A stretch of DNA of 64,000 nucleotides, from the NCBI GenBank assembly GCA_009693235.1, contig SHXR01000005.1, forward strand, positions 1 to 64,000. The letters run 5' to 3'. Positions 44,803 through 53,700 of this stretch are shown here, piece by piece; within the stretch, counting starts at the first letter, position 1; every line of letters begins with the position of its first letter. The translations under genes and the position numbers were made by a program. The notes below the pieces were generated by a model. The model had not been told where the DNA came from, did not search any database, and worked only from the letters and a program-made list of their open reading frames with translations. The DNA comes from Betaproteobacteria bacterium (GTDB lineage Bacteria; Pseudomonadota; Gammaproteobacteria; Burkholderiales; SG8-39).

Positions 44803-45306
44803 ACGATGGCCTCCGAATAGCGGTCCGTGACGATCTGCGACGATTGACGAGGCGCCTTACGGCAATCGCTAGCGCGTCTCGTCACCCATGGATTCACCGG
44901 CACGCAGCATAGCGCACGCAATGCCGATCGGCATTGGCCGTCACCGCAATCATCAACCGTTGTCACGATTGACTGCATGCGCGATCGGCGGGAATAAAGG
45001 GCCGGACGCGCGACGCACATCGTGCCGGATCGCCCCGCCACAACGAATGGTTACCTGCCGCTGCACAAACCGGTAATGGCCGGAGCGCTGCGCGCGGCGA
45101 TGCAGCAACTCTTAGGTGGTGGCGCACCGATCACTTGACATGGAAGGAGCGGCCACATCGGCAGCGCAGCCGGCTGGGCCTACGGTTTTCGATCAGCGGA
45201 ACGCTGACCACATCAAGGGTCATCCCGAACGATCGCGATGCATGCTATACAGCCGATGACGGCGCACGCTTCCAGCGGCGCGTTCGCAACCACTTAGGAG
45301 CGACCC
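44803..45306. other. Intergenic region with a possible receiver-domain remnant
   Basis: About 500 bases between divergent genes. The only coding-like signal is a plus-strand stretch ending in a TGA near 45138, reading YLPLHKPVMAGALRAAMQQLLGG; this resembles the end of a response-regulator receiver domain in a hybrid kinase (LHKP is the conserved Lys region). No start or upstream domain remains. A TTGACA lies at 45134-45139 without a matching -10. Confidence 0.3.
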
Positions 45307-45318
45307 TTGAAATTCTAG

Positions 45319-46317
45319 ATGTCCTGTGCCATCGCAACCCTGTCGGCGGCGTTATCAATAAACACGGCTTTCGCCCAATCGATAACGGTGCGTTTCGGTT
45401 CGGTCGGCGGCGCCACCGATGCCGGCGTGTACATCGCCGATGAGCTCGGCTATTTCAAGGAAGCAGGCCTCGTCATCGACATGCAGCGGATGAGCAATGC
45501 GCCCTCGCTCACCGCGGCGATCGCCACCAATCAGCTCGATGTGGCCGGCATCTCGATCACCCCCGGCCTGTACACCGCGGTCCAGCAATCCTTGAACCTC
45601 AGGATCGTGGGCGACAAGCAAAGCCTTCGTCCGGGATTCTCAGCAACGCGCGTGGTCGTCAAACCAGACCTCGTGCGCACGACCGAAGCGGAAACGATCA
45701 AGAGTCTCAAGGGCAAGAAATTCGCCATCAGCGCCAAAACAGCGGCCGTCTACCTCCTGTTGCAGCGCCTGCTCGCCAAACACGGCATGACGCTTGCGGA
45801 CGTACAGATTGTCGAGCTTGTGTATCCCAACATGCTCGCCGCCATGGCGAGCGGCGCGGTTGATGCCGCGTTGAACCTCGAACCGTTCCTGTCGCAGACC
45901 GTGCAGGCGGGCGTCGGCCGGGTCGTTCACGACCTCATTGAACTTGTTCCCGATCGCAATGCGACGATCGTACCGCTTGTCTACAGTGAAAATTTCGCGA
46001 AGGGCCCGGCGGCGCAGCGCTTCATGACCGCCTACATGAAAGGCGTGCGCGTCTACAACGATGCATTCGGCGCCAATCGCGACAAGGAGCGCATCATTGA
46101 TGTCATCGCGCGGCGCGGCAAGATCGATCCGAAAGTGATCCGCGAGGGCTTCACCGCGGGCCTTGACCCAAACCAAAGCGTGAACATCGCCGCACTGGAG
46201 GCCTTCCAGAAATTTTTCGTCGAGCAGAACATGATTCGCACGCCGATCGATGTCCACCGGATCGTCGACACTTCGTTCGCAAAGGCCGCCATTCAAGCGC
46301 TTGGGCCCTACCAGTAG
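45319..46317 (+). CDS. NitT/TauT-type ABC transporter substrate-binding protein
   Basis: 332 residues. ITVRFGSVGGATDAGVYIADELGYFKEAGLVIDMQRMSNAPSLTAAIATNQLDVAG is the classic SsuA/TauA/NitT start, followed by SLKGKKFAI and the ligand-cleft AAMASGAVDAALNLEPF. The signal peptide as annotated (MSCAIATLSAALSINTAFAQ) lacks a basic N-region. The AGGAG fits a TTG at 45307 that would give MKF, then TAG at 45316-45318, directly before this ATG. So either translation uses the weakly placed ATG or a stop has arisen in the signal sequence. First gene of an SBP-ATPase-permease set followed by a NicC-like monooxygenase. Confidence 0.85.
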   Translation: MSCAIATLSAALSINTAFAQSITVRFGSVGGATDAGVYIADELGYFKEAGLVIDMQRMSNAPSLTAAIATNQLDVAGISITPGLYTAVQQSLNLRIVGDKQSLRPGFSATRVVVKPDLVRTTEAETIKSLKGKKFAISAKTAAVYLLLQRLLAKHGMTLADVQIVELVYPNMLAAMASGAVDAALNLEPFLSQTVQAGVGRVVHDLIELVPDRNATIVPLVYSENFAKGPAAQRFMTAYMKGVRVYNDAFGANRDKERIIDVIARRGKIDPKVIREGFTAGLDPNQSVNIAALEAFQKFFVEQNMIRTPIDVHRIVDTSFAKAAIQALGPYQ

Positions 46318-46332
46318 CGGCAGGCGACATCC

Positions 46333-47205
46333 ATGCAAGCCGCCGCGAGCAGTACCGCGCTTCGCCTCGCCGAGGTGAGAAAGATGTTTCTCACCCGCAA
46401 TGGTCAGGTGGTCAATGCACTGGCCGGCGTGTCGCTTGAGGTAGGACGCAGTGAAGTAGTCGCGGTGCTGGGCCCAAGCGGCTGCGGCAAGAGCACGCTG
46501 CTTCGCGTATTGGCCGGGCTCGACGATGCGTACAACGGCACGATCAACTCGGACCGGGCGGCCGGCGCGGATGCACGCACGACCGAACGGCTGCAAAGCG
46601 CCACGGTGTTCCAGACCGATTCGACCCTGCCGTGGATGACCGTCGAGCAGAATCTTCGCGTGGGCCTTGCGGGCTTGTCGATCGATCGCGCTACGCAGAA
46701 GGAGCGCATCGACCGGTATCTGGGTCTCGTTGGCCTCGCGGATTTCCGCAATGCGTATCCGCATGAACTGTCGGGCGGCATGCGCCAACGCGTGGCGATT
46801 GCACGCGCGCTTGCCTCCGAACCGCTGCTGCTCCTGATGGATGAGCCGCTCGCCGCGCTCGATGCGCAAACGCGACTGGTGATGCAGCAGGAATTGCTGG
46901 CGATCTGGGCCGTTACGCGCTCGACGGTGGTGTACGTCACGCACGATATCGCCGAGGCTTTGGCATTGGCCGATCGCGTCGTGGTGATGTCGGCCAGGCC
47001 TGGTCGCATCAAGAGCGTTCACGATGTGCCGTTCCCCCGCGACCGCGATGTGATCGAAATGCGCAGGCATCCGGCGTTTCGCGAACTGGAAGTCGCGCTG
47101 TGGAAATCCGTCGCCGAGGAGGTGGGCAGCAGCCTGGGCGCCCCCGCCAAACCGGCCGCGAGCACAATAGGAGTGCGCATTGACGACATCGCCCGTAGCG
47201 TCTGA
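46333..47205 (+). CDS. NitT/TauT-type ABC transporter ATPase
   Basis: 290 residues. Walker A GPSGCGKST, Q-loop VFQTDSTLPWMTVEQN, signature ELSGGMRQRVAIARAL, Walker B LLLMDEPLAALD and switch VTHDIAEALALADRV. The last 40 residues (SLGAPAKPAAS...) extend past the usual SsuB/TauB end. Fifteen bases after the SBP gene; overlaps the permease start by 26 bases. Confidence 0.9.
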   Translation: MQAAASSTALRLAEVRKMFLTRNGQVVNALAGVSLEVGRSEVVAVLGPSGCGKSTLLRVLAGLDDAYNGTINSDRAAGADARTTERLQSATVFQTDSTLPWMTVEQNLRVGLAGLSIDRATQKERIDRYLGLVGLADFRNAYPHELSGGMRQRVAIARALASEPLLLLMDEPLAALDAQTRLVMQQELLAIWAVTRSTVVYVTHDIAEALALADRVVVMSARPGRIKSVHDVPFPRDRDVIEMRRHPAFRELEVALWKSVAEEVGSSLGAPAKPAASTIGVRIDDIARSV

Positions 47206-48022
47206 CGATCCGGCGACGCGCGCCATCGTCGCGCGCACGCTCGCCCTGCAGCGGCGCCAATCGATCATGCGGATCGTGTTGGGCGCGGGCTTCCCCCTTG
47301 CGCTGTTCATTCTGTGGGAAGTGTTGGCACGCACCGGTTTGATCGATCAGCGCTTCTTTCCCGCGCCAAGCCGCATCATTGCGACCACTCTTGACACCTT
47401 GGGCAACGCAACCGACCGCAGGCAACTTTCCGCCGGCCTCCTGGTGACGCTTGCGCGCCTCACAGTCGGCTTTGTACTTGGTGCCGGGATCGGCATTCTC
47501 GCGGGCATACTGATGGGCCTCTATATGCCGATTCGATTCGCGCTCGGGCCGATGGTCTACGCAACGTTCCCGACGCCCAAGATCGCGATCTTTCCGCTGT
47601 TGATCGTGATGTTCGGCATCGGCGATGCGAGCAAGATGGCGCTCGTCGCGTTGGGCGTGTTTTTCATGACCTGCATGAGTACGTTGTCGGGCGTGCTCTA
47701 TGCGAACCCGATCTACGCGGATGTTGCACAGGCCTTTCGCATCCCGACGTGGACGCGCTGGACGCGGGTGATCATTCCGTCGGCGTTGCCCGCGATCGTC
47801 ACCGGCCTCAAGCTAGGCCTGGGGCAAGCGCTGATCCTGGTGGTGTCTGCAGAGTTCGTCTCGTCCCAGAACGGCCTGGGCCATTTCATCTGGAATTCCT
47901 GGCAGGTACTCGATATTCCGCGCATGTTCATGGGGCTGGTCGTGGTCGGCATCATCGGCGGCTGCGCGGTCTTGGCGGGCGATACCCTGGAGCGACGCCT
48001 GATTCCGTGGGCGCGGCATTGA
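47180..48022 (+). CDS. NitT/TauT-type ABC transporter permease
   Basis: 280 residues with about six membrane spans. The family pattern PSRIIATTLDTLGNATDRRQLSAGLLVTLARLTVGFVLGAGIGILAG comes first, and the cytoplasmic EAA-type loop ADVAQAFRIPTWTRWTRVIIPSALPAIVTGLKLGLGQA is intact. It starts at a TTG with AGGAG six bases upstream, inside the ATPase gene. Completes the importer; partners are the SBP and ATPase upstream. Confidence 0.9.
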   Translation: MTTSPVASDDPATRAIVARTLALQRRQSIMRIVLGAGFPLALFILWEVLARTGLIDQRFFPAPSRIIATTLDTLGNATDRRQLSAGLLVTLARLTVGFVLGAGIGILAGILMGLYMPIRFALGPMVYATFPTPKIAIFPLLIVMFGIGDASKMALVALGVFFMTCMSTLSGVLYANPIYADVAQAFRIPTWTRWTRVIIPSALPAIVTGLKLGLGQALILVVSAEFVSSQNGLGHFIWNSWQVLDIPRMFMGLVVVGIIGGCAVLAGDTLERRLIPWARH

Positions 48023-48047
48023 AAAAACTTCTGAAGAGGATTGTGCT

Positions 48048-49190
48048 GTGAGCGATCAACCCCTGACGGTTGCGATTGTCGGTGCGGGCATCGGCGGCCT
48101 GGCCGCTGCTGCATGCCTGCGTCGATGCGGCATCGATGCCACGATCTATGAGCAGTCGAGCCGCTTCACCCGCGTGGGCGCAGGCATCCAGATGAGCCCG
48201 AATGCGATGCGGGTCCTGCGCGCCATAGGCCTGGAAGAGTACCTGCGGCGCATCGCCTTCACACCGACATCGTTTCTCAATCGCGAGTGGAACACCGGCA
48301 CGGTGACGAACGATCATCCGCTCGGTGCCGAAGCGGAAGAGCGATTTGGGGCGCCCTATCTCCTCATGCATCGCGCCGATCTGCATGAAGCGATCGCATC
48401 GACCGTGCCGGCGCAGGCGGTGCTTCGCAATCGCAAGCTGATCGGGCTGGAACAAGACGCCCATCGCGCGACGCTGCGCTTCGAGGATGGCTCCACGGTG
48501 AACGCCGATGTGGTGATCGGCGCCGATGGGGTGCATTCAGTGGTACGCGAATGGATGCTCGGCGCGGAAAGCCCGCGCTGGACCGGTCGTGTGGCGTATC
48601 GCGCGACGTTTCCCGCCGCGCTCCTCGGTGGCATGGGGATCGAGCCCGCCTGCACCAAATGGTGGGGCCCTGACCGGCACATCGTCATGTACTACACCAC
48701 CGCGGCGCGCGACGAAGTGTATTTTGTGACTAGCCAGCCCGAGCCGGTGGAATGGATGACGCGGGAGTCGTGGTCCGCGACCGGCGACCTCCGTGTCCTG
48801 CGTGAGGCGTTCGCGGGCTTTCATCCGAAAGTCGAGCGCTTTCTCGCCGCGTGCCCACAAGTGAACAAGTGGGTGCTGCTCGAACGCGATCCACTACCGA
48901 AGTGGTGCGAGGGCCGCGTGACCCTGCTGGGCGATGCATGCCACCCGATGACGCCCTACATGGCCCAGGGTGCAGCGACATCACTGGAAGACGCGGCGGT
49001 ACTGTCCCGCTGCCTGGAAGGCGTGGATGCCGACGGCATTCCCCAGGCCTTGCGCCGCTTCGAGGCGCACCGGCAGCCACGCACGGCAGAAGTCCAGCTC
49101 TCGTCCCACACCAACACCTGGATGCAGCGACGCACCGATCCGGCCTGGGTGTACGGCTACGATGCGTGGACGGCGCCGCTCGATGCTTGA
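48048..49190 (+). CDS. nicC: FAD-dependent monooxygenase, NicC-like (6-hydroxynicotinate 3-monooxygenase type)
   Basis: 380 residues, the length of Pseudomonas NicC. Motifs: VGAGIGGLAAAACL, FTRVGAGIQMSPNAMRVLR, VIGADGVHSVVREWMLGAE, CTKWWGPDRHIVMYYTT, VTLLGDACHPMTPYMAQGA and NTWMQRRTDPAWVYGYD. The KWW.EDRH/YYTT and PAWVYGYD segments are, from memory, shared with NicC, which decarboxylates and hydroxylates 6-hydroxynicotinate to 2,5-dihydroxypyridine using NADH. GTG start with AGAGG upstream, 25 bases after the permease. The other nic genes (nicA, nicB, nicX, nicD, nicF) are not seen here, so a related hydroxy-acid remains possible. Confidence 0.75.
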   Translation: MSDQPLTVAIVGAGIGGLAAAACLRRCGIDATIYEQSSRFTRVGAGIQMSPNAMRVLRAIGLEEYLRRIAFTPTSFLNREWNTGTVTNDHPLGAEAEERFGAPYLLMHRADLHEAIASTVPAQAVLRNRKLIGLEQDAHRATLRFEDGSTVNADVVIGADGVHSVVREWMLGAESPRWTGRVAYRATFPAALLGGMGIEPACTKWWGPDRHIVMYYTTAARDEVYFVTSQPEPVEWMTRESWSATGDLRVLREAFAGFHPKVERFLAACPQVNKWVLLERDPLPKWCEGRVTLLGDACHPMTPYMAQGAATSLEDAAVLSRCLEGVDADGIPQALRRFEAHRQPRTAEVQLSSHTNTWMQRRTDPAWVYGYDAWTAPLDA

Positions 49191-49317
49191 ATCGCACGCT
49201 TTGCGACCGTTGCCGTCGTATCGTGGTGTGAAAGGAATGCTCGGTCCACTGGCCGAGCGCTGCGACTGCAGCAGGGGTAGGGTCGAGTGGCATTTGACCG
49301 CCGACGCGAGTGTGACG

Positions 49318-50658
49318 TCAGGTAGCGAGATTCTCGCGTAGCGTGCGGCCCGTATAGGCGGTTCGGTAACGCCCGCGCCGTTGCAGCTCGGGCACGAGGT
49401 AGTCGATGATGTTGAGCATGATCGCGCGTGGTGCGCCCTGCGATACGGAAATCATGAATCCGCCGCGCCGGCCGGTCGCCTCGAACATCTCCTCCAGCTG
49501 ATCGGCAACCTGCGCCGCGGTTCCCGCGATGGTGAGGCTATAGCCGGTGGCAGCGTGCAAGCCATGCCGGAAAAACTCTTCGCGAGTGATCTCGGCGTGC
49601 TCGCCGTATTTTTTCAGCAACAAACCCACGAATCCGACCGGCGATGCATTGGCGGCGACGATGCGCTCCTGCAGCTCGCGCAAAGAAAACCGCGGCGGCA
49701 GTTGCGACATGTCATAGCCAGAATTATGCGAGAGCCAAACGCCCGCGGCCTCCTCCGGAACGCCTTCCATCAGCGATTCACGCAGCGCAATGGCCTCGGC
49801 CTCGGTCTCACCGACGATGATGCGGATTGACCACAGGATACCGACCTTCTCTGGATCTTTGCCTTCGGCCACCAGTGCGACATCGAGTTCCTCGCGCTGT
49901 TTCACCATGAGCGGCAGCGCCTTGGTCAGTCCGAACACATGATCCGCGACATGCGCGGCCGCCTTCGTGCCACGCGGTGATCCCCCCGCCTGCAAGACGA
50001 TCGGGGAGATCTGCGGTGAGGGCACTACGCTGAGCGGCCCTTTGACCTTGAAGTATTTTCCCTTGTGGTTGATATGGCGCACCTTGGCGGGATCGGCCAC
50101 GATGCCGGTCTTCTTATCCCACACGAACGCATCAGGATCGACGCTGGTCCACAATGCACGGCACACATCGATGAACTCCTCCAGCCGATCGTAGCGATCG
50201 TTATGGTCGGGGAGCTCGTCGTACCCATAGTTGCCGTAGTCGGCGCGCCGCTGCGAGGTGACCACGTTGAACGCCATGCGACCGTTGGTAATATGGTCCA
50301 TTGAATTCAACAGACGCGCGGTATAAAACGGATGCATGAACGTGGACGAGTAGGTTAGACCGTAACCAATGTGGGAGGTCACGCGTGACATGGCGGTGAT
50401 CCACGGACTCATGTCGAATCGGGGCCAGGCGACACCGTAACGGACGGCGTCATCGATCGATCCCTTCCATGTGTCGGGGATGCCGGTCGAGTCGCCCAGA
50501 AATATCAAATCGAACCCACCACGCTCGGCGGTACGGGCCGCTTCTTCGAACATGCCTATGTTCGGGTGGTGCTGATCCACCCAGGATCCGGGCATCCGCC
50601 AATGCGACTCCACATGCGTCCATGAAATGTCGAAGGCGAGCTGAATGCGCTTTTTCAT
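49318..50658 (-). CDS. NtaA/SnaA/DszA-type FMN-dependent monooxygenase
   Basis: 446 residues from the ATG at 50658 (MKKRIQLAFDISWTHVESHWR); the ORF-track N-terminus adds unrelated leader. Markers: FEEAARTAERGGFDLIFLGDS, ITAMSRVTSHIGYGLTYSSTFMHPFYTARLLNSMDHITNGRMAFNVVTSQ, PSPQISPIVLQAGGSPRGTKAAA and DQLEEMFEATGRRGGFMIS. This group uses FMNH2 from a separate reductase to attack nitrilotriacetate, sulfones or pyrimidines (RutA is a relative). No reductase gene is nearby. Convergent with nicC and divergent from the second Liv-type operon. Confidence 0.88.
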   Translation of the reverse strand: MKKRIQLAFDISWTHVESHWRMPGSWVDQHHPNIGMFEEAARTAERGGFDLIFLGDSTGIPDTWKGSIDDAVRYGVAWPRFDMSPWITAMSRVTSHIGYGLTYSSTFMHPFYTARLLNSMDHITNGRMAFNVVTSQRRADYGNYGYDELPDHNDRYDRLEEFIDVCRALWTSVDPDAFVWDKKTGIVADPAKVRHINHKGKYFKVKGPLSVVPSPQISPIVLQAGGSPRGTKAAAHVADHVFGLTKALPLMVKQREELDVALVAEGKDPEKVGILWSIRIIVGETEAEAIALRESLMEGVPEEAAGVWLSHNSGYDMSQLPPRFSLRELQERIVAANASPVGFVGLLLKKYGEHAEITREEFFRHGLHAATGYSLTIAGTAAQVADQLEEMFEATGRRGGFMISVSQGAPRAIMLNIIDYLVPELQRRGRYRTAYTGRTLRENLAT

Positions 50659-51033
50659 CGGTACCGACTCCAGTGTTCGCGACATACGATAACAGACGAA
50701 TTGGCCCGCAGAAAAAACCATAGGGTCTCCGCATTGCACCATTCCTGCGCGCCGCCACCCATATTCGTGCGTGGCAGCCATCCCTTTGTCAACGCGTGAT
50801 TGTTCGGGAAACGCTGATTAAACTATTTCGCGTAATCAGCGTAATCAGCGTTATCATATTATTCGGGGAGTTACGAGGGGGTGAGCACCCTTGTTCAGTT
50901 ATTCCTTCGGTTCATACTGAATCGCGATGAAGACCATGCGCGGCTCATCGCAGGAATCTGGCGAGGCCAAGGCGTCGCCCTGCCGCGATTTCGGGTCCCG
51001 TAGAAACGGATCGATTCACTGGAGTACTTGCTG
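50659..51033. other. Divergent intergenic region containing a MITE
   Basis: 375 bases between the NtaA-type gene and the Liv-type operon. Apart from the MITE at 50807-50905 I see no gene; ORFs here are shadows. Promoters for both directions must lie here or inside the element. Confidence 0.5.
50807..50905 (+). mobile_element. IS5-type MITE (copy 3)
   Basis: Same ends as the other copies (GGAAACGCTGATTAA on the left, inverse of GGAATAACTGAACAAG on the right), flanked by TTCG direct repeats (50803-50806 and 50906-50909). It is 99 bases because GTAATCAGC is duplicated in the first hairpin, plus one extra base. No coding capacity; 128 bases before the LivH-like start. Confidence 0.85.
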
Positions 51034-51918
51034 ATGGGTGCTGCACAACTCGTTGAGCTTGCCGTCGGCGGGTTGGCGATCGGTTGCATCTACAGTCTCA
51101 TCGCGCTTGGCATGACGATGATCATCCGGGCCACCGGGATTGTTCACTTCGCGCAAGGCGAAGTGATGATGGTGGGGTCCGTGCTCGGCCTGTCTGCGCT
51201 GCTGCTCCTCCATCTGCCATTTCTGGCGGTCCTCTTGGTCGGCATGGCGATCGCGGGTATCGCTGCCGTGGCCATCGAGCTTGGCATCTATCGAACGCTG
51301 CGCATGCGGGGCACGCCGCTCGCCAACATCATCATCGCCACCATCGGCGTATCCATCTTGCTGCAAAACGTGGTGCAGCTCGCCTGGGGCTCGGAGCCCA
51401 AGTCCTATCCGAAGCTCTTCGCGACAGACCACTACACATTCGGCGCCGCCAAGTTATCGCCGCAACTGATCTGGATCATCGTGCTCGGTGTCGTCGTGAT
51501 GCTCGCGCTCCAGGCGTTCCTGCGCTGGACGCGCACCGGTATCGCGATGCAGGCAGCCGCGCAGGATCCGGAGGCGGCCCAGCTCATGGGCATCAATCTC
51601 ACCCGCAGCACCGCGATCACGTTCCTCATCGGCGGCGTGCTAGCCGGCGCCGCGGGCGTGTTGCTCGGATCGATGTTCTTTGCATCATTTAGCATGGGTT
51701 TTCTGCCCGGCATCAAAGCCTTCGTGGCCGCCACGCTGGGTGGCTTGGGCAGTATCGGCGGTGCGATGGTGGGCGGCATCCTGTTTGGTTTGCTGGAAAC
51801 GTTCGGCGCGGTGTGGATATCCACTGCCTACAAGGACGCGATCGGCATGGTGCTGTTGATTGTGATTCTGCTGGTGTTCCCGCAAGGGCTCGCCGGATTG
51901 GTGCGCCGTGGACGATAA
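51034..51918 (+). CDS. Branched-chain-type ABC permease (LivH-like)
   Basis: 294 residues from the ATG at 51034, which has GGAG nine bases upstream; the ORF-track TTG two codons earlier is too close to it. Typical LivH stretches are ALGMTMIIRATGIVHFAQGEVMMVG and GIKAFVAATLGGLGSIGGAMVGGILFGLLE. Eight or so membrane spans. First gene of the second Liv-type operon, overlapping the LivM-like gene by 11 bases. Confidence 0.9.
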   Translation: MGAAQLVELAVGGLAIGCIYSLIALGMTMIIRATGIVHFAQGEVMMVGSVLGLSALLLLHLPFLAVLLVGMAIAGIAAVAIELGIYRTLRMRGTPLANIIIATIGVSILLQNVVQLAWGSEPKSYPKLFATDHYTFGAAKLSPQLIWIIVLGVVVMLALQAFLRWTRTGIAMQAAAQDPEAAQLMGINLTRSTAITFLIGGVLAGAAGVLLGSMFFASFSMGFLPGIKAFVAATLGGLGSIGGAMVGGILFGLLETFGAVWISTAYKDAIGMVLLIVILLVFPQGLAGLVRRGR

Positions 51919-52900
51919 ATTCCCACGCACCCTCGTCTGGGCGGGACGCATCGTGATGTTTGCGATCCTTGCCGCGTTGCCGCTCATCAGTCAGCAGGAC
52001 TATTTCATTCACGTCGTGAGCCTCGCGCTGATCTTCGGCGTCGCCGCGCTTGGCATGCAGCTGCTGCTCGGATATGCCGGATTGCTGTCGGTCGGACAGG
52101 CGGCATTTCTCGGCATTGGCGCCTATACCTCGGCGATGCTCACCAAGGAACATGCCTGGCCATTTCTCGCGGCTTTTCTCGCAGCCGGCGTCGTGAGCGC
52201 ATTGGTGAGTCTCGTCCTCGTGCCGATCACGCGGCTACGCGGCATCTATCTTGGTGTTGCAACGCTGGGCTTTACGATCATCGTGCATCTTGTTATGGTC
52301 AACGAGGAGTGGTTGACCGGCGGAACCCTTGGCGTGCTCGCGATTCCCCATCCGAGCATCGGCCCATGGAAGCTTGGCAGTGAGGTCGCGGTGTACTACT
52401 TCTGCCTCGCCGTGCTGGTCATCGTGTTTCTCGCCTTTCATCGGCTTGGCGATTCGCGGTTCGGTCGCGCATTGCAGGCCATCCAGCTCGATGAGGACGC
52501 GGCGCGCGCGAGCGGGATCAACATCACCCTCGTCAAGAGTCAGTGCTTTGTGGTCGCCGCCGTCGTCACCGGGTTCGCCGGTTCGCTGTTCGCCCATCAC
52601 GCCCAGTACTTGAATCCCAACGACTTCACCTTCTGGAAGTCGATCGAAATTCTGATCATGGCCGCGGTCGGTGGTGTCGGCAGTCTCGCGGGCGCAGTCG
52701 TCGGTGCATTCGTCGTCGTGATCCTGCCGGAGGCGTTGCGCGCGATCGATCAGTGGCGCATGGTGATCTACGGGTCGCTGCTCATCGTGTTCATGGGCTT
52801 CGGGCCCCGGGGTATGGCGGGCCTGTTCGCCCTCGCAACGAGGTGGATCCTCGCACGTGGGCAGGCTGGCGTGCCGGTGGCGAAGGCGGCACGCCTATGA
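51908..52900 (+). CDS. Branched-chain-type ABC permease (LivM-like)
   Basis: 330 residues, GTG start overlapping the upstream gene. Family motifs: GMQLLLGYAGLLSVGQAAFLGIGAYTSAML, FGRALQAIQLDEDAARASGINI and AVGGVGSLAGAVVGAFVVVILPE. Ends in an ATGA overlap with the LivG-like ATPase. Confidence 0.9.
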   Translation: MDDKFPRTLVWAGRIVMFAILAALPLISQQDYFIHVVSLALIFGVAALGMQLLLGYAGLLSVGQAAFLGIGAYTSAMLTKEHAWPFLAAFLAAGVVSALVSLVLVPITRLRGIYLGVATLGFTIIVHLVMVNEEWLTGGTLGVLAIPHPSIGPWKLGSEVAVYYFCLAVLVIVFLAFHRLGDSRFGRALQAIQLDEDAARASGINITLVKSQCFVVAAVVTGFAGSLFAHHAQYLNPNDFTFWKSIEILIMAAVGGVGSLAGAVVGAFVVVILPEALRAIDQWRMVIYGSLLIVFMGFGPRGMAGLFALATRWILARGQAGVPVAKAARL

Positions 52901-53700
52901 CGCCCGTCCTTGAGATCGCCACGGTCACCCGCCGCTTCGGTGGGCTGGTCGCCATCGACGAGGTGACGACCGCCATCGCACCGGGTGAGATTCGCGGCAT
53001 TATCGGGCCCAACGGCGCCGGCAAGACCACCCTTCTCAACATCATGAGTGGTCATATGCGGCCATCGTCCGGCCGCGTCCTCTTTGCGGGCCGCGATATC
53101 ACGAAAGCGCGCGCCGACAAGGTCGCGGCAATGGGTGTGCGACGCACCTTTCAAAACGTGCGGCTATTCGGTGAGATGACCGTGCTTGGCAATGTACTCG
53201 TGGGCCTGCACGCCAACGGCCGGGCCGGCATCTTCGCTGCGTTATTGCGAACCGGCCGCCAGCGCCGCGAAGAACATTCCATGATCGACACCGCCATGCA
53301 GGCCCTCGAACGCGTCGGCCTCGCCGCCCAGGCCAACACCATCGCGTCATCGCTTGCCTACGGACACCGCAAAGTACTCGAAATCGCCCGGGCCATCGTC
53401 GCGGCACCGAAAGTGTTGCTGCTCGACGAACCGGCAGCGGGTCTCAATGCAAGCGAGGCCGCCAATCTCATCGGCGTCATCCGGCGCATCAATGCAGAGG
53501 GCGTCACCGTGGCGATCGTCGAGCACCACATGGAAGTGATCATGAAGGTGTGCTCACGCATTACCGTGCTCAACTACGGGAAGCACCTGGCCGAGGGGAC
53601 GCCCGCCGAAGTGCAGGGAAATGCACAGGTGATCGAGGCCTACCTGGGGCGCGGTGGCGTCGCCGAGCGGATCATGGAACTCAAGGCTGCCCATGCTTGA
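52897..53700 (+). CDS. Branched-chain-type ABC transporter ATPase (LivG-like)
   Basis: 267 residues from the ATG at 52897. Walker A GPNGAGKTT, VRRTFQNVRLF (Q-loop), signature LAYGHRK, Walker B VLLLDEPAAGL and switch AIVEHHMEVI. The LAYG signature is normal for LivG. The ORF-track start lies in the permease gene in the wrong frame. Confidence 0.9.
   Translation: MTPVLEIATVTRRFGGLVAIDEVTTAIAPGEIRGIIGPNGAGKTTLLNIMSGHMRPSSGRVLFAGRDITKARADKVAAMGVRRTFQNVRLFGEMTVLGNVLVGLHANGRAGIFAALLRTGRQRREEHSMIDTAMQALERVGLAAQANTIASSLAYGHRKVLEIARAIVAAPKVLLLDEPAAGLNASEAANLIGVIRRINAEGVTVAIVEHHMEVIMKVCSRITVLNYGKHLAEGTPAEVQGNAQVIEAYLGRGGVAERIMELKAAHA

Noticed and set aside
45640-47334. 564-residue minus-strand ORF opposite the NitT/TauT genes
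   Set aside because: Mirror of three recognised ABC transporter genes; no domain seen.
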